From positions 1-37,927 of the forward strand of contig JAJDXV010000120.1 of the NCBI GenBank assembly GCA_022823085.1: a DNA stretch of 37,927 nt, in the 5' to 3' direction. This DNA is from Candidatus Poribacteria bacterium. GTDB taxonomy: Bacteria > Poribacteria > WGA-4E > WGA-3G. Made by a program: the position numbers and the translations under genes. The first letter of the stretch is position 1. Each line of letters starts with the position of its first letter. Shown here piece after piece: positions 8,659 through 18,224 of the stretch. Below the pieces are notes generated by a model. That model made no database searches and was not told the origin of the DNA. It saw only the letters and a list, made by a program, of their open reading frames with translations.

Positions 8659-11100
8659 CTACACTGGCGGTTGGGAGGCGACTGACATTTCTACAGGCAC
8701 TTCAGGTTCGACGATAGGTTCAGTCAGTGCGAGTTCAAGGACCTCCATCATGTCGTTGACTTTATGGAAACGGATGCCTTCACGAATCTCTGTAGGGATG
8801 TCGACTTCATCTTTCTCGTTGTCTATAGGGATGACGATGTCAAAGATACCGTTTCGGTAGGCGGCGAGTGCTTTCTCTTTTAGGCCGCCGATGGGTAGTA
8901 CTCTGCCTCGGAGTGTGATTTCACCTGTCATAGCGATGTCTTTTCTGACGGACTTCTCTGTGAATGCGGAGAGAATCGCTGTCGCGAGGGTGATGCCTGC
9001 GGAGGGCCCGTCCTTAGGGACTGCGCCTTCAGGGATGTGGATATGAATGTCTTGTTGCTCGAACTGCTTGTCAGATAGCCCGAAGGATTCGGATCGTGAG
9101 CGGATATAGGCGACGGCAGTTTGAACAGATTCACGCATGACTTCCTGAAGTTGGCCGGTCATACTGAGTTTCCCTTCACCTGGCATCGTCGTTGCTTCAA
9201 CGGAGACGATATCGCCGCCAATTTGCGTCCATACCATCCCGGTGGCGACACCGATTTCGTCTCGTTCCTCGGCTTTCGTGCGTGTCCACTTAGCGGGTCC
9301 GAGATAGTCGCTCAAGTTATCTGGCGTTATTTCGACGTTGAGATCTGGGGTTTCTTCTGTAACGATCTCTCTTGCGACTTTGCGCATGACGGTGGTAATT
9401 GTGCGTTCGAGGCTTCGGACACCGGCTTCTCGGGTATATTTATGTATCATTTCATAGATTGCATCGTCTCTGAAAGTGATATTATCCGTTGTAAGTCCGT
9501 GCCGTTCGAGTTGTTTTGGGATGAGCCCATTCGGTGTAAAAGTCGTGATGTTATGCTTCTCGAAATCGGTATATCCCGGCAGTTCTATGATTTCCATGCG
9601 GTCTTGGAGCGGCGCGGGTATCGTGACGCGAGTGTTAGCGGTCGTGATGAACATGACATCGGAGAGATCGAAGGCGATATCGAGGTAATGGTCTCGGAAC
9701 GTAGAATTCTGTTCTGGGTCAAGTACTTCGAGGAGTGCGGATGCTGGGTCGCCTCGGAAATCGGAGCTCAGTTTATCGATTTCGTCAAGTAAAAAGAGCG
9801 GATTTTTTGACTTCACGTCTCGTAGCCCTTGGATGATGCGTCCCGGAATTGCGCCGATATAGGTACGTCTGTGTCCCCGGATTTCTGCTTCATCTCGAAC
9901 GCCGCCGAGGGACATCCTCACGAATTTTCGACCGGTTGCGCGAGCGACTGATTTACCGAGCGACGTTTTTCCGACGCCTGGCGGTCCGACGAGACAAATA
10001 ATAGGTCCTTTTAGATGCTTCACGAGTTGTAAGACGGCGAGGTATTCGAGGACATTCTCTTTCGGTTTTTCCAACCCGTAGTGATCTTCGTCGAGTATGC
10101 GTTGTGCTTCTGGGAGTTGAAGTTGGTGTTCGGTGCTCTCTTTCCAAGGGAGTGTGAGTATCCAATCGACATAGGTGCGAATGACGCCGGATTCTGCGGA
10201 TTGCGGTGGTATCTGTGCGAGCCTATCCAATTCCTTGAGTGCTTTTTCTTCCGCTTCCTCGGACATCCCTGCATTTTTCACCTGTTCTCGGAGTTCATCA
10301 ACTTCAGCGATGTCATCTCTTCCGAGTTCTTTCTGTATCACCTTCATCTGTTCCTGAAGGTAGAATTCTCGGTGTGTTTTCTGGACGGATTCGCGTACCT
10401 GATTGTGAATATCGTCCCAGAGTTCATTGCGTTCGGATGCCTCTTCCAAGAACTGTATAATAAGTTGTAGTCGCTTAATGGGGTTGAGTTCTTCGAGGGT
10501 TTGTTGGCGTTCGGCTGCTGTGAGTCCGAGGAGTCCGGCGATGGTATCTGCCAGGTGCCCCGGTTCTTCTTGGTCTTTAATACTCCGTTTGACTTCTTCG
10601 GAGGTCAGGTTGTGAGATTGTGAGCCTCGTCGCTGTTCCTTTTGTCGTGTTTTTGCGTACTCACTGAAAAGCTGTTTCGCTTTTTTGACGAGTGCGGTTG
10701 CAGCGTTTGCGAGCCCGATTTCTTCATGAACGACTTTCACATCTGCCTTCAAAAGATCGTTTGTTTTTGTATAGCGAAGGACGATGGCGCGTTGCTCTGC
10801 GGCGACGGCGATACGGATGGTACCGTCTCCGGGTTCATAAGATTCGATGATATTCGCGACAGCACCAATACTGTGAAGGTGTTCAGGCGTGATTTCTTCT
10901 GTTTCTTCCAACTCCACTTTCTGATGGAGCAAGAGGACCCGCCTATCGGAACGGAGTGCGGCGTGAACTGCCTGGATCCCCATTTTGCGAGTCGCGTTTA
11001 GAAGAGATTTCGTCCTCGGGAAGACCGTATTGAAATCCGGTGGTAAATAGATAATGGGTAAACTTACCGGTTCATATTCTTTCGTTGCTGTCGAATTCAT
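8659..11100 (-). CDS. lon: ATP-dependent protease LonA
   Basis: Lon unfolds and degrades misfolded and short-lived regulatory proteins in the cytosol. The product has 813 residues from the ATG at 11100. That start is chosen over an in-frame TTG seven codons upstream because AAAGGA sits at a normal distance before it. The order is an N-terminal substrate-binding domain (about 15-215), a coiled linker, the AAA+ module with Walker A GPPGVGKT (372-379) and FLLDEIDKL as Walker B, and a C-terminal Ser-Lys protease. The catalytic Ser700 lies in PKDGPSAG and the Lys in [10 protein letters not shown], about 43 residues later as expected. Length is typical for LonA. clpX lies just upstream, separated by a heptad-repeat hairpin. 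Confidence 0.97.
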   Translation of the reverse strand: MNSTATKEYEPVSLPIIYLPPDFNTVFPRTKSLLNATRKMGIQAVHAALRSDRRVLLLHQKVELEETEEITPEHLHSIGAVANIIESYEPGDGTIRIAVAAEQRAIVLRYTKTNDLLKADVKVVHEEIGLANAATALVKKAKQLFSEYAKTRQKEQRRGSQSHNLTSEEVKRSIKDQEEPGHLADTIAGLLGLTAAERQQTLEELNPIKRLQLIIQFLEEASERNELWDDIHNQVRESVQKTHREFYLQEQMKVIQKELGRDDIAEVDELREQVKNAGMSEEAEEKALKELDRLAQIPPQSAESGVIRTYVDWILTLPWKESTEHQLQLPEAQRILDEDHYGLEKPKENVLEYLAVLQLVKHLKGPIICLVGPPGVGKTSLGKSVARATGRKFVRMSLGGVRDEAEIRGHRRTYIGAIPGRIIQGLRDVKSKNPLFLLDEIDKLSSDFRGDPASALLEVLDPEQNSTFRDHYLDIAFDLSDVMFITTANTRVTIPAPLQDRMEIIELPGYTDFEKHNITTFTPNGLIPKQLERHGLTTDNITFRDDAIYEMIHKYTREAGVRSLERTITTVMRKVAREIVTEETPDLNVEITPDNLSDYLGPAKWTRTKAEERDEIGVATGMVWTQIGGDIVSVEATTMPGEGKLSMTGQLQEVMRESVQTAVAYIRSRSESFGLSDKQFEQQDIHIHIPEGAVPKDGPSAGITLATAILSAFTEKSVRKDIAMTGEITLRGRVLPIGGLKEKALAAYRNGIFDIVIPIDNEKDEVDIPTEIREGIRFHKVNDMMEVLELALTEPIVEPEVPVEMSVASQPPV

Positions 11101-11118
11101 GTTTTTAATCCTTTTTTT

Positions 11119-11196
11119 CAAGTTAACAGTTACCAGTTAACAGTTACCAGAAAAGGAAACCCTTCTCTTAACTGGTTACTGGTTACTGGTTACTTG
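11119..11196. repeat. Heptad-repeat hairpin between clpX and lon
   Basis: The left arm (11119-11150) is a tandem of 7-base units TTAACAG/TTACCAG. The right arm (11172-11196) is CTGGTTA repeated three times, so the two pair into a long imperfect stem with CAAGT/ACTTG at the base. The same design occurs at 18144-18210, 29995-30147 and 31107-31203. It lies in the clpX-lon leader on the minus strand, where it could slow or partly terminate transcription. Confidence 0.7.
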
Positions 11197-11210
11197 AAAA
11201 ATGTTAACTA

Positions 11211-12749
11211 TTATGCAGTTTTAAGTTCTTCGGACTTTTTGTAGATAAGCTGCGGTGGTTCACCGTTGCGGACGGTGTTTTCACTAATATGGCACGCTTC
11301 GACATCATTGAGCGTTGGGAGACGATAGAGCGTATCGAGCATAATTTTTTCAAAAACGGCTCTTAATCCGCGTGCTCCGGTTTCGCGTTCAATAACTTCA
11401 TCGGCGATGGCTGCGAGTGCTTCATCTTCTATATGGAATTGCACACCTTCGTAGTCCAAAAGCCGTTGGTATTGTTTAACGAGCGCGTTCTTGGGTTCCG
11501 TGAGTATCCGAATCAAAGCGGATGCGTCTAAGTCATGAAGCGTTGTGACGACTGGAAGCCGCCCGATCAGTTCTGGTATAAATCCGTATTTAATGAGATC
11601 TTTAGGCGTTATTTGTGCAAGGAGTTCGTGGATTTTTGTCTCCTTTTTCGGTTGGAGGGGTGATCCGAAACCGATACTCTGCTTTCCGAGTCGGTCCTTA
11701 ATTGCCTTCTCTACGCCGATAAAGGTCCCGCCGCAGATGAACAGTACTCTCCTTGTATTCACCTCAATCATCTCTTGGTGTGGGTGTTTCCGTCCGCCCC
11801 GTGGGGGTACACTCGCAGTTGTTCCTTCGAGAATTTTCAGGAGTGCTTGCTGAACGCCTTCGCCGGATACATCACGCGTAATAGACGGATTTTCGGATTT
11901 CCGCGTAATTTTATCAATTTCATCAATATAAATGATACCTGTTTCGGCGCGTGCGATATCACCGTCTGCTGCTTGCACGAGTTTTAGGATAATATTTTCG
12001 ACGTCCTCGCCGACGTATCCTGCTTCCGTCAATGTTGTTGCATCGGTAATAGCAAACGGGACATCTAAGACCTTAGCGAGGGTTTGTGCGAGTAGCGTTT
12101 TCCCGGTGCCTGTTGGTCCGATGAGTAAGATGTTACTTTTATCTAATTCAACATCATCATCAGTATCACCGTGGTGTAAACGTTTGTAGTGCGTGTAAAC
12201 GGCGACAGATAGTGTCTTTTTCGCGTGTTCTTGACCGATAACGTATGCATCGAGTTTGGTTTTAATTTCTTCAGGTGAAGGTGGCTCTGCTAGTACTGTC
12301 TGTTCGCCTTTTGTTCCGGAGTTTTTTGCGCGTGCGGTCTTAGTTTTCGCTGGATCGTGATTGCTGTGTCCTTGTGCGTGTCCAGATTTTTGTTGTCTAT
12401 CTTCCTGTCCGTGCTGCCCGTTTACTGTGTTAGTGTTTTTGAAATCCTCAACAGAGAGGGCGAGACTGCCATCTGGATTTTGCACGAGAATGTCGTTACA
12501 CAATTCAATACACTCGGTGAGACATCTCTCACAGATGTTCGCTTCGAGTCCATTAAAGAGCCTTTTGACATGCGTATTATTTCGTCTACAGAATGCACAA
12601 GAAGCGTTTTCTGCTGTGGATGCTGATAGGCGAACGATACATTCGACACAGATATTGGCATCCCGTCCCTGAAGGAGACGTAAGCGTACCTGTGTACTGT
12701 GTTGTTGACAGAAAGAGCAGGACACTTCACGATGGGCGGATTGTGACAT
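11211..12749 (-). CDS. clpX: ClpX AAA+ unfoldase with two tandem zinc-binding domains
   Basis: ClpX recognises tagged substrates, unfolds them and feeds them into ClpP. The AAA+ part is canonical: Walker A GPTGTGKT (211-218), Walker [11 protein letters not shown], and the ClpP-docking IGF loop in KQSIGFGSP. The N-terminus is unusual. Instead of one C4 zinc-binding domain it has two: Cys11/14/34/37 and Cys51/54/73/76. Both show the CxFC...NICxxC spacing of the family. A long polar linker (about 100-155, rich in His, Gln and Lys) follows. Total length is 512 residues against about 420 for usual ClpX. The start ATG has GGAGAA before it. clpP lies 154 bases upstream, and an inverted repeat fills the gap. 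Confidence 0.97.
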   Translation of the reverse strand: MSQSAHREVSCSFCQQHSTQVRLRLLQGRDANICVECIVRLSASTAENASCAFCRRNNTHVKRLFNGLEANICERCLTECIELCNDILVQNPDGSLALSVEDFKNTNTVNGQHGQEDRQQKSGHAQGHSNHDPAKTKTARAKNSGTKGEQTVLAEPPSPEEIKTKLDAYVIGQEHAKKTLSVAVYTHYKRLHHGDTDDDVELDKSNILLIGPTGTGKTLLAQTLAKVLDVPFAITDATTLTEAGYVGEDVENIILKLVQAADGDIARAETGIIYIDEIDKITRKSENPSITRDVSGEGVQQALLKILEGTTASVPPRGGRKHPHQEMIEVNTRRVLFICGGTFIGVEKAIKDRLGKQSIGFGSPLQPKKETKIHELLAQITPKDLIKYGFIPELIGRLPVVTTLHDLDASALIRILTEPKNALVKQYQRLLDYEGVQFHIEDEALAAIADEVIERETGARGLRAVFEKIMLDTLYRLPTLNDVEACHISENTVRNGEPPQLIYKKSEELKTA

Positions 12750-12768
12750 AGAGTTCTCCTTTTTTAGT

Positions 12769-12904
12769 CGTTAACAGTTTTCAGTACGGTTGCTACGCTG
12801 CGCTTTCAGTCCTCAGTTAAAGAGGTATATTGTGGAAGTTGTAGCAAGTGTTCCAGTCCTAAGTTGTTAACTGATAACTGAAAGCGCAGCGTCCTGATAA
12901 CTAT
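12769..12904. repeat. Intergenic inverted repeat between clpP and clpX
   Basis: A perfect 16-bp inverted repeat (12795-12810 and 12877-12892, ACGCTGCGCTTTCAGT) is flanked by TTAACAGT/TTATCAGT-type repeats. The right edge runs straight into the clpP stop codon (AGTTAATAGTTATCAG on the minus strand). The intervening 66 bases hold no gene. The ACGCTGCGCTTT core is shared with the repeat at 8396-8452. Confidence 0.65.
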
Positions 12905-13494
12905 TAACTTCTATGTGCGACAACATGGTCAACGAGTCCGTATTCTTGAGCCTGATGCGCGGTCATATAAAAATCTCGATCGGCATCGCTGGAGATCTTC
13001 TCAATATTTTGTCCGGTATGTTCAGCTAAAATGGTGTAAAGTCGATCTCGTTCGTTTAAAATTTCTTTCGCGTGAATGCTAATATCAGTGGCTTGTCCTG
13101 CGATACCTGTTGCCATGGGTTGATGGATCAATGCTTTCGCGTGAGGTAGTGCGTAGCGTTTGCCGGATGCTCCTGCTGCGAGCAGGATAGCCCCCATACT
13201 ATAAGCCCTGCCTAAACACCATGTTTGTACGTCGGCTTTGATGTACTGCATTGTATCGTAAATTGCCAATCCTGCGGAGACCGAACCGCCGGGTGTGTTG
13301 ATGTAGAGGACGATATCTGCGTCGGGGTCTTTTCCCTCTAGGAAAAGCATCTGTGCTGTTACGATATTTGCGACGGTGTCATCATTAATTGATGTTCCGA
13401 TCATAATGATCCGGTCTTCAAGTAGCCGAGAATAGATATCATAAGATCGCTCACCTCGACCGGTTTGTTCAACGACGACGGGTACAAGATTCAT
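12904..13494 (-). CDS. clpP: ATP-dependent Clp protease proteolytic subunit ClpP
   Basis: ClpP forms the tetradecameric serine-protease chamber served by ClpX. The 196-residue product has the full catalytic triad: Ser99 in GRAYSMGA, His124 in ALIHQP and Asp174 in DADRDFYM. Spacing matches the family to within one residue. The nucleophile motif reads AYSM where most ClpPs have AASM, a mild change next to the active serine. No propeptide is obvious. It sits between tig (upstream) and clpX (downstream), the usual order. The last sense codon and the stop lie in the AGTTAATAGTTATCAG repeat. Confidence 0.97.
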   Translation of the reverse strand: MNLVPVVVEQTGRGERSYDIYSRLLEDRIIMIGTSINDDTVANIVTAQMLFLEGKDPDADIVLYINTPGGSVSAGLAIYDTMQYIKADVQTWCLGRAYSMGAILLAAGASGKRYALPHAKALIHQPMATGIAGQATDISIHAKEILNERDRLYTILAEHTGQNIEKISSDADRDFYMTAHQAQEYGLVDHVVAHRS

Positions 13495-13621
13495 TTTTTT
13501 GACTCGATCCGATTAATGTTTATATTGCTTTTGTAGGGGTTGGGTTACCCGCCCCTTACATTTTGCTGGTATTTTTTAGCGACGAAGGATGGAACAGTTG
13601 TATCTATTGAGACAGCGTGGA

Positions 13622-14953
13622 TCAGGTAATTATGAGTGACTGTTTCGCGGACGCTCGATGGATAAGGAGTTGGTAGATTTTCTCATGTTGTAGTTGCCCG
13701 CGAAAATCTTCCAATCGATTGCTTGATTTCAACATGTCAGCGTATCTTTGCGCGTCTCGGTTTTGTTGTTCAGCGACACGCCGGATCTCGAATTCTAATT
13801 CATCGTCGGATACGTAAATACCTTCTTCTTCAGCGATTGTGTTGAATATCCAAGACTGCTTCGTTTGTTGGATGACATCTCGCCTAAGTTCATCGGGCAG
13901 CGTTTCCATGTTAATACCGGCATCTTCAGGCGTTTTCTGTTCGCGTGCGAGTTGCTGTTTCACATTTTGAAGCGTCTGTTGGACGTATTGATCAATTAAG
14001 GGTTCGGGGATCGTAATATCAATTTTTTCAATAAGTTGCGCCAGCAATTCAGCTTTCTGTTTATCAACATGTGTACTCGTCTCTTCTTCGACCATGTTGT
14101 TCCATATCACGCCGTAAAGTTGAGAATAGTTTTCATATCCGAGGTCTTTTGCGAATTCATCATCCAAGGGCGGTAGATGCTTCTGTGTGATAGCGTGCAG
14201 TGTAATCTCATATTGCGCTGTTTTTCCAGCGAGGTCGGAGTTTGGATGTTCTTGTGGAAAATCGATGTCCACGGATTTTGTCTCTGCGATCTGCATGCCG
14301 AGTATGGCTTGTTCAAGTTTTTCGTGCAGTCCGCCGCCCCCAAGTTCTATATCGATGTCTGTCCTTGATTCGGCATCAGCTCGTTCGCCATTAATTAGAC
14401 ATTCCCAATCTATTCGGACGCAGTCTTTTTCTTGAACTGGTCGTTCAACGTCGAGCGGTTCGTAAGTTGCAGATTGCGCTTGGAGTCGTGTGATGTAGGT
14501 GTCAACATCTTCACGGGGTACATTGACAGGGTTTTTGTCAGTTACGAGTTCTTCGTAGGGTGGGATATCTATATCGGGTTGAATATCTACAATGGCTGAG
14601 AATGTGAGAGGTTGGTTTTCCTTCACTTGCAGTTGGTCAAGTGTGGGTGTAAACATAGGTTGCGAGAGCGGATTAAGTTTTTCGCGCTGGATAGCATTTT
14701 CGTAAGCGGGGGCGATGAGATATCGAACAGCTTCGCTGCTGATATAATCCGGGAATCGGGATTTGAGAATTGCTACCGGCACGCGTCCTTTCCGGAAACC
14801 GGGGATAGAGACCTGTGTGCGGAGCGACTCATAAGTTTCCATCAACGCTGCGTTAACGTCTTCGACCGGAACCTCTATGTCCAGACGGACTTGCGTGGCA
14901 TCTAATTTTTCGACTTGAACTCTCAAACTTTTGTCCTCAGGCTGAGTATCCAA
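13622..14953 (-). CDS. tig: Trigger factor, ribosome-bound chaperone
   Basis: Trigger factor binds ribosomal protein L23 at the exit tunnel and shelters nascent chains. The 443-residue product begins with the ribosome-binding domain and its signature GFRKGRVP at 52-59. A PPIase-like middle domain (about 160-260) and a helical C-terminal chaperone domain (about 270-440) follow. The start is a TTG codon at 14953 (MDTQPEDKSL): no ATG lies upstream in frame, the next Met is residue 38, and AAAAGG lies about 9 bases before the TTG. It heads the tig-clpP-clpX-lon series. The 210 bases upstream separate it from tRNA-Leu and hold no gene. A weak TTGATC-N16-TATCAA candidate promoter is visible there. 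Confidence 0.96.
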   Translation of the reverse strand: MDTQPEDKSLRVQVEKLDATQVRLDIEVPVEDVNAALMETYESLRTQVSIPGFRKGRVPVAILKSRFPDYISSEAVRYLIAPAYENAIQREKLNPLSQPMFTPTLDQLQVKENQPLTFSAIVDIQPDIDIPPYEELVTDKNPVNVPREDVDTYITRLQAQSATYEPLDVERPVQEKDCVRIDWECLINGERADAESRTDIDIELGGGGLHEKLEQAILGMQIAETKSVDIDFPQEHPNSDLAGKTAQYEITLHAITQKHLPPLDDEFAKDLGYENYSQLYGVIWNNMVEEETSTHVDKQKAELLAQLIEKIDITIPEPLIDQYVQQTLQNVKQQLAREQKTPEDAGINMETLPDELRRDVIQQTKQSWIFNTIAEEEGIYVSDDELEFEIRRVAEQQNRDAQRYADMLKSSNRLEDFRGQLQHEKIYQLLIHRASAKQSLIIT

Positions 14954-15163
14954 ATATGGGATACCTTTTGAAGTGTCGTCTTGTTAAAATGTTAAAAAAA
15001 GACGAACTATGCTTTGATAGCACAATCCGGTTATTGATCAAACCGACACACTTCTATAGCGAGTGTGGTTTCACTCTCTATTAAATAAAATTTGGCAATC
15101 CCACTTATTTAGGGCTATTTTAACCGTTGTGTTCTGCGTGTTCCTGTAGATCAGATACAACTA

Positions 15164-15249
15164 TGGGCGAGGAGGGACTTGAACCCTCACGAGGCGTAAC
15201 CCCAATAGATCCTAAGTCTATCCTGTCTACCAAATTCCAGCACCCGCCC
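15164..15249 (-). tRNA. tRNA-Leu (anticodon UAG)
   Basis: The minus strand folds as an 86-base class II tRNA. The acceptor stem GGGCGGG pairs with CTCGCCC (one G-U), with discriminator A. The anticodon stem ATAGA/TCTAT closes the loop CTTAGGA, giving UAG for Leu CUA. A variable arm and GGGTTCAAGTCCC T arm are present. The 3' CCA is not encoded. It is the last tRNA of the cluster. Confidence 0.95.
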
Positions 15250-15273
15250 GAATTTTGTGTATGTTATCGACGA

Positions 15274-15346
15274 TGCGCCGTGAAGGAATCGAACCTTCAA
15301 CCGCCTGATTAAGAGTCAGATGCTCTGCCAATTGAGCTAACGGCGC
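15274..15346 (-). tRNA. tRNA-Lys (anticodon CUU)
   Basis: A 73-base tRNA on the minus strand. The acceptor stem GCGCCGT/ACGGCGC is followed by discriminator A. The anticodon loop CTCTTAA gives CUU for Lys AAG. The D-arm TAGCTCAATTGGCAGAGC is typical. CCA is not encoded. Confidence 0.95.
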
Positions 15347-15419
15347 GCTTGCTCGTTTTGTAGGGTTTGCGTTAGCCAACCGCTACTTTTAATGCGCGTG
15401 CTCGGCATCCATAAGAATT

Positions 15420-15492
15420 CGCGTCCGGAGGGATTCGAACCCCCAACTTATAGTTCCGAAGACTATTGCTCTATCCATTGAACTACGGACGC
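15420..15492 (-). tRNA. tRNA-Arg (anticodon UCG)
   Basis: A 73-base tRNA on the minus strand. The acceptor stem GCGTCCG/CGGACGC is followed by discriminator G. The anticodon stem ATAGT/ACTAT closes the loop CTTCGGA, giving UCG for Arg CGA. The T arm contains GGGTTCGAATCCC. CCA is not encoded. Confidence 0.94.
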
Positions 15493-15499
15493 TCATGAG

Positions 15500-15572
15500 G
15501 GTGGATGATGGGATTTGAACCCACGCCCTCTTGATCCACAGTCAAGCGCTCTACCCCTGAGCTACATCCACC
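15500..15572 (-). tRNA. tRNA-His (anticodon GUG)
   Basis: A 73-base tRNA on the minus strand including the extra G(-1) typical of tRNA-His, opposite discriminator C73. The acceptor stem is GTGGATG/CATCCAC. The anticodon stem CTTGA/TCAAG closes the loop CTGTGGA, giving GUG. The encoded G(-1) identifies the class independently of the anticodon. Confidence 0.96.
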
Positions 15573-15605
15573 ATATTTTAACGTTGTTATCAGTGTTTTA
15601 AAAAG

Positions 15606-15679
<74 letters not shown>

Positions 15680-15704
15680 TCGTGCTATAGGCGTTCTGTT
15701 TTGA

Positions 15705-15780
<76 letters not shown>

Positions 15781-15891
15781 AAAAGTATACGCGGGATCCG
15801 TTTACAAGCGATACCACCGTTGTTAGTGGCACTCACGAGGGACGTAAAGTACACCCGCATATCGCTCTCATACGCTTTTTCAGTCCTATAA

Positions 15892-15920
15892 ATTATACAC
15901 TATTTTTTAGCGGATGTCAA
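15892..15920 (-). promoter_or_regulatory. Perfect-consensus sigma70-type promoter of the tRNA cluster
   Basis: On the minus strand TTGACA (15920-15915) and TATAAT (15897-15892) are separated by exactly 17 bases. Both hexamers are perfect consensus, the expected design for a strong stable-RNA promoter. Transcription would start near 15885 and run through tRNA-Pro, Arg, His, Arg, Lys and Leu. Confidence 0.85.
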
Positions 15921-16026
15921 ATTAAATAGAAAAAAGTCACTTGCCCCATTTTTTTTGAAGGTTTGTTTTTAAAGGTTTTTGTTACTAAAGAAGTCGAAAC
16001 AGAATGAGTGACGACTTAAACGGCAC

Positions 16027-16055
16027 TTGCAATTTACTGCATTTTAGGGTATAAT
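16027..16055 (+). promoter_or_regulatory. Sigma70-type promoter of gap-tpiA-secG
   Basis: TTGCAA (16027-16032), a 17-base spacer and a perfect TATAAT (16050-16055) lie on the plus strand about 186 bases before the gap start codon. The predicted transcript begins near 16062 and has a long untranslated leader containing the dyads described for 15781-16241. Confidence 0.7.
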
Positions 16056-16241
16056 TAAAGAGATTTTAAATCGTGAAACTTGGATAATAGCATATCAAGG
16101 GGTATCGCTTGCAAGCCGATATTTGTGAAAGTCCGTCTGTTTATTTTTCTGAGTGTTTTAGGCTTGCAGGTTTATAGCGCTTATTGTTAAAAGAACACCT
16201 TGTAGCAGCAAATATTTATAATAGAGGGATCCATCTATCTT

Positions 16242-17246
16242 ATGTCAACTAAAGTAGGTATAAACGGTTTTGGTCGGATTGGTCGGAACGCCTTTAGAGC
16301 GGCGTTGCAGAATCCTGCGTTAGATATAGAATTCGTTGCAATTAACGATTTGACGAACCCTGAGACACTGGCGCATCTTCTACAGTACGACTCTGTTCAC
16401 GGTATCTTATCGGATGACATCGCTGCGACAGATAACGGGTTGGTCGTCAACGGTAACTGGATAAAGGTTCTCGCCGAACGCGACCCGGGTAACCTACCGT
16501 GGGGCGAACTCGGTGCGGATGTCGTTATCGAATCCACCGGTTTCTTTACGGCGCGCGAAGATGCGGAGAAGCATCTCACCTCTGGTGGGGCAAAAAAAGT
16601 CGTCATTTCCGCGCCAGCGAAAGGTGAGGACATCACGATTGTTCTCGGCGTGAACGACGATCAATACGATAAGTCGGAACACCACGTCATCTCTAACGCC
16701 TCCTGTACGACGAACTGCCTCGCGCCTGTCGCGAAAGTCTTAAACGACACCTTCGGAATTGAGAGCGGATTGATGACCACCATCCACGCTTATACCGGCG
16801 ACCAAAGGGTTCACGACTTCCCGCATTCCGATATGCGCCGTGCGCGTGCAGCAACACTCTCCATGATTCCGACGACAACGGGTGCCGCTGTCGCTGTCGG
16901 GAAAGTACTCCCCGAATTGAACGGTAAACTTGATGGGTTCGCGATCCGTGTGCCGACACCGAACGTCTCTGTTGTTGATCTTACTGTTGATCTCAAGGAT
17001 AGACCGGATGCCGAGGCAGTCAACGCTGCACTGAAAGTAGCGGCAGAGAACAGTTTGAACGGGATTCTCGGTTACTCGGAACTCGATCTCGTTTCATCAG
17101 ATTTCAACGGTAACAAACTCTCCTCCGTTCTTGACGCGCCTTTTACTAAGGTCATTGAAGGTGGCTTGATTAAAGTCCTCTCATGGTATGACAACGAATG
17201 GGGTTACTCGAACCGTCTCGTTGAACTCGCCGCACGGATTCTATAA
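16242..17246 (+). CDS. gap: Glyceraldehyde-3-phosphate dehydrogenase, type I
   Basis: GAPDH converts glyceraldehyde 3-phosphate to 1,3-bisphosphoglycerate in glycolysis/gluconeogenesis, in the cytosol. The 334-residue product has the NAD-binding start VGINGFGRIGRNAFR. Asp36 follows the second strand (AINDL), which favours NAD over NADP. The active-site motif SNASCTTNC carries Cys155, and His182 sits in TIHAYTGDQ. The C-terminal WYDNEWGYSNR is typical. GAGGG lies 13 bases before the ATG. It heads the gap-tpiA-secG block. Confidence 0.97.
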   Translation: MSTKVGINGFGRIGRNAFRAALQNPALDIEFVAINDLTNPETLAHLLQYDSVHGILSDDIAATDNGLVVNGNWIKVLAERDPGNLPWGELGADVVIESTGFFTAREDAEKHLTSGGAKKVVISAPAKGEDITIVLGVNDDQYDKSEHHVISNASCTTNCLAPVAKVLNDTFGIESGLMTTIHAYTGDQRVHDFPHSDMRRARAATLSMIPTTTGAAVAVGKVLPELNGKLDGFAIRVPTPNVSVVDLTVDLKDRPDAEAVNAALKVAAENSLNGILGYSELDLVSSDFNGNKLSSVLDAPFTKVIEGGLIKVLSWYDNEWGYSNRLVELAARIL

Positions 17247-17320
17247 TTTGGGACTTCCGCACTTTTGACAGTAGGTGGTTCTGTTAGATGAATTTTTCTG
17301 AAAACACAGGGTTCTTGTGT

Positions 17321-17339
17321 CACAAACTAACAGTTTGTG
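17321..17339 (+). repeat. Short perfect hairpin in the gap-tpiA gap
   Basis: CACAAACT/AGTTTGTG (8 bp) with loop AAC lies 75 bases after the gap stop. No T-run follows, so it is more likely a small dispersed palindrome or an attenuating hairpin than a strong terminator. Confidence 0.5.
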
Positions 17340-17402
17340 GTACAAAAGAGCAGCATGCGTAAGTCCTATAATTATCGGAGGAGATACCTCATCAATAAAA
17401 AT

Positions 17403-18158
17403 ATGCGAACACCAATCATTGCAGGCAATTGGAAACTGAACAAAACGATTTCGGAAGGGGTGGCACTCACAACGGCGTTAAAAGCGTCGGTTGCCGATGT
17501 TAACGACGTTGAGATTATCGTTGCGCCCCCGTTCACTGCACTCGCTGCGGTAAACGCGGTGATAGCAGGTAGCAATATCCGACTCTCCGCACAGGATGTC
17601 TATTCGGAGGACAGCGGTGCGTTTACCGGTGAAGTCTCTGCACCGATGCTCAAAGATGTCGGATGCGAATATGTGATCATCGGGCATTCGGAACGGCGGC
17701 AGTACTTCGGCGAGACGAATGACAGTGTCAACGAGAAGGTAAAGGCGGCGTTAGCGTACGAGTTAAAGCCGATTATCTGTGTCGGTGAGCAGCTTGAAGA
17801 ACGAGAAACCGGACAGACGGAAGCTATTATTGAAGATCATGTTACCGGTGGTATTGCTGGCTTGTCCGATGCCGAGTTGTTGTCTTGTGTCATCGCCTAT
17901 GAGCCGGTATGGGCAATCGGTACAGGGAAAACGGCTACACCGGCACAAGCGCAAGAGGTTCACAGTTTCATTCGCGGGTTGCTCACAAAAACGTACTCGG
18001 CGGACGTTGCTTTGCAGTTGTGCCTTCAATACGGCGGGAGTGTTAAACCGGAGAACGCTTCCGAACTGATGGCACAGCCGGATGTAGACGGCGCACTCGT
18101 TGGGGGTGCAAGCCTCGAAGCGGAATCGTTCGCGAAAATAGTAGCCAGTGGCCAGTAA
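17403..18158 (+). CDS. tpiA: Triosephosphate isomerase
   Basis: TPI interconverts dihydroxyacetone phosphate and glyceraldehyde 3-phosphate. From the ATG at 17403 the product has 251 residues, the usual length. It carries Lys11 in GNWKLN, His95 in IIGHSERR, Glu167 in AYEPVWAIGTG and the phosphate loop YGGSVKPEN. In-frame ATGs at 17337 and 17354 would add 16-22 residues (RKSYNYRRRY) not found in the family. A strong GGAGGAG lies at 17377-17383, 19 bases before 17403. That distance is long, so the real start deserves checking. The C-terminus (VASGQ and stop) lies in a heptad repeat. Confidence 0.95.
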   Translation: MRTPIIAGNWKLNKTISEGVALTTALKASVADVNDVEIIVAPPFTALAAVNAVIAGSNIRLSAQDVYSEDSGAFTGEVSAPMLKDVGCEYVIIGHSERRQYFGETNDSVNEKVKAALAYELKPIICVGEQLEERETGQTEAIIEDHVTGGIAGLSDAELLSCVIAYEPVWAIGTGKTATPAQAQEVHSFIRGLLTKTYSADVALQLCLQYGGSVKPENASELMAQPDVDGALVGGASLEAESFAKIVASGQ

Positions 18159-18210
18159 CCAGTGGCCAGTTAAAGAAAGAAGAGGTCTTTTCTTACTGGA
18201 AACTGGAATC
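18144..18210. repeat. Heptad-type repeat hairpin at the tpiA stop codon
   Basis: CCAGTGGCCAGTAACCAGTG, which contains the tpiA stop, pairs imperfectly with TTACTGGAAACTGG about 40 bases on. An inner stem AAGAAAGA/TCTTTTCTT lies between. It belongs to the same family as the repeats at 11119, 29995 and 31107. It sits in the 66-base tpiA-secG gap on the plus strand. Confidence 0.6.
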
Positions 18211-18224
18211 GGAGGACTATTTAA

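Larger units (their letters stand above)
15781..16241. other. Divergent regulatory region between tRNA cluster and gap
   Basis: There is no gene in these 461 bases. The left part is the tRNA leader and promoter (minus strand). The right part is the gap promoter and a leader of about 180 bases. The leader contains a near-palindrome TATCGCTTGCAAGCCGATA (16104-16122) and an 8-bp inverted pair TGCAAGCC/GGCTTGCA (16110-16117 and 16161-16168). These could form an operator or an RNA hairpin controlling glycolytic expression. No known riboswitch was recognised. Confidence 0.6.

Noticed and set aside
9121..9792. Open frame of 223 codons on the plus strand
   Set aside because: It is antisense to lon, which is unambiguous; the translation is cysteine- and phenylalanine-rich with no known domain.
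15040..15070. CACACT/AGTGTG dyad upstream of tig as a terminator of the tRNA transcript
   Set aside because: The stem is only 6 bp and no T-run follows in the tRNA direction; too weak to list.
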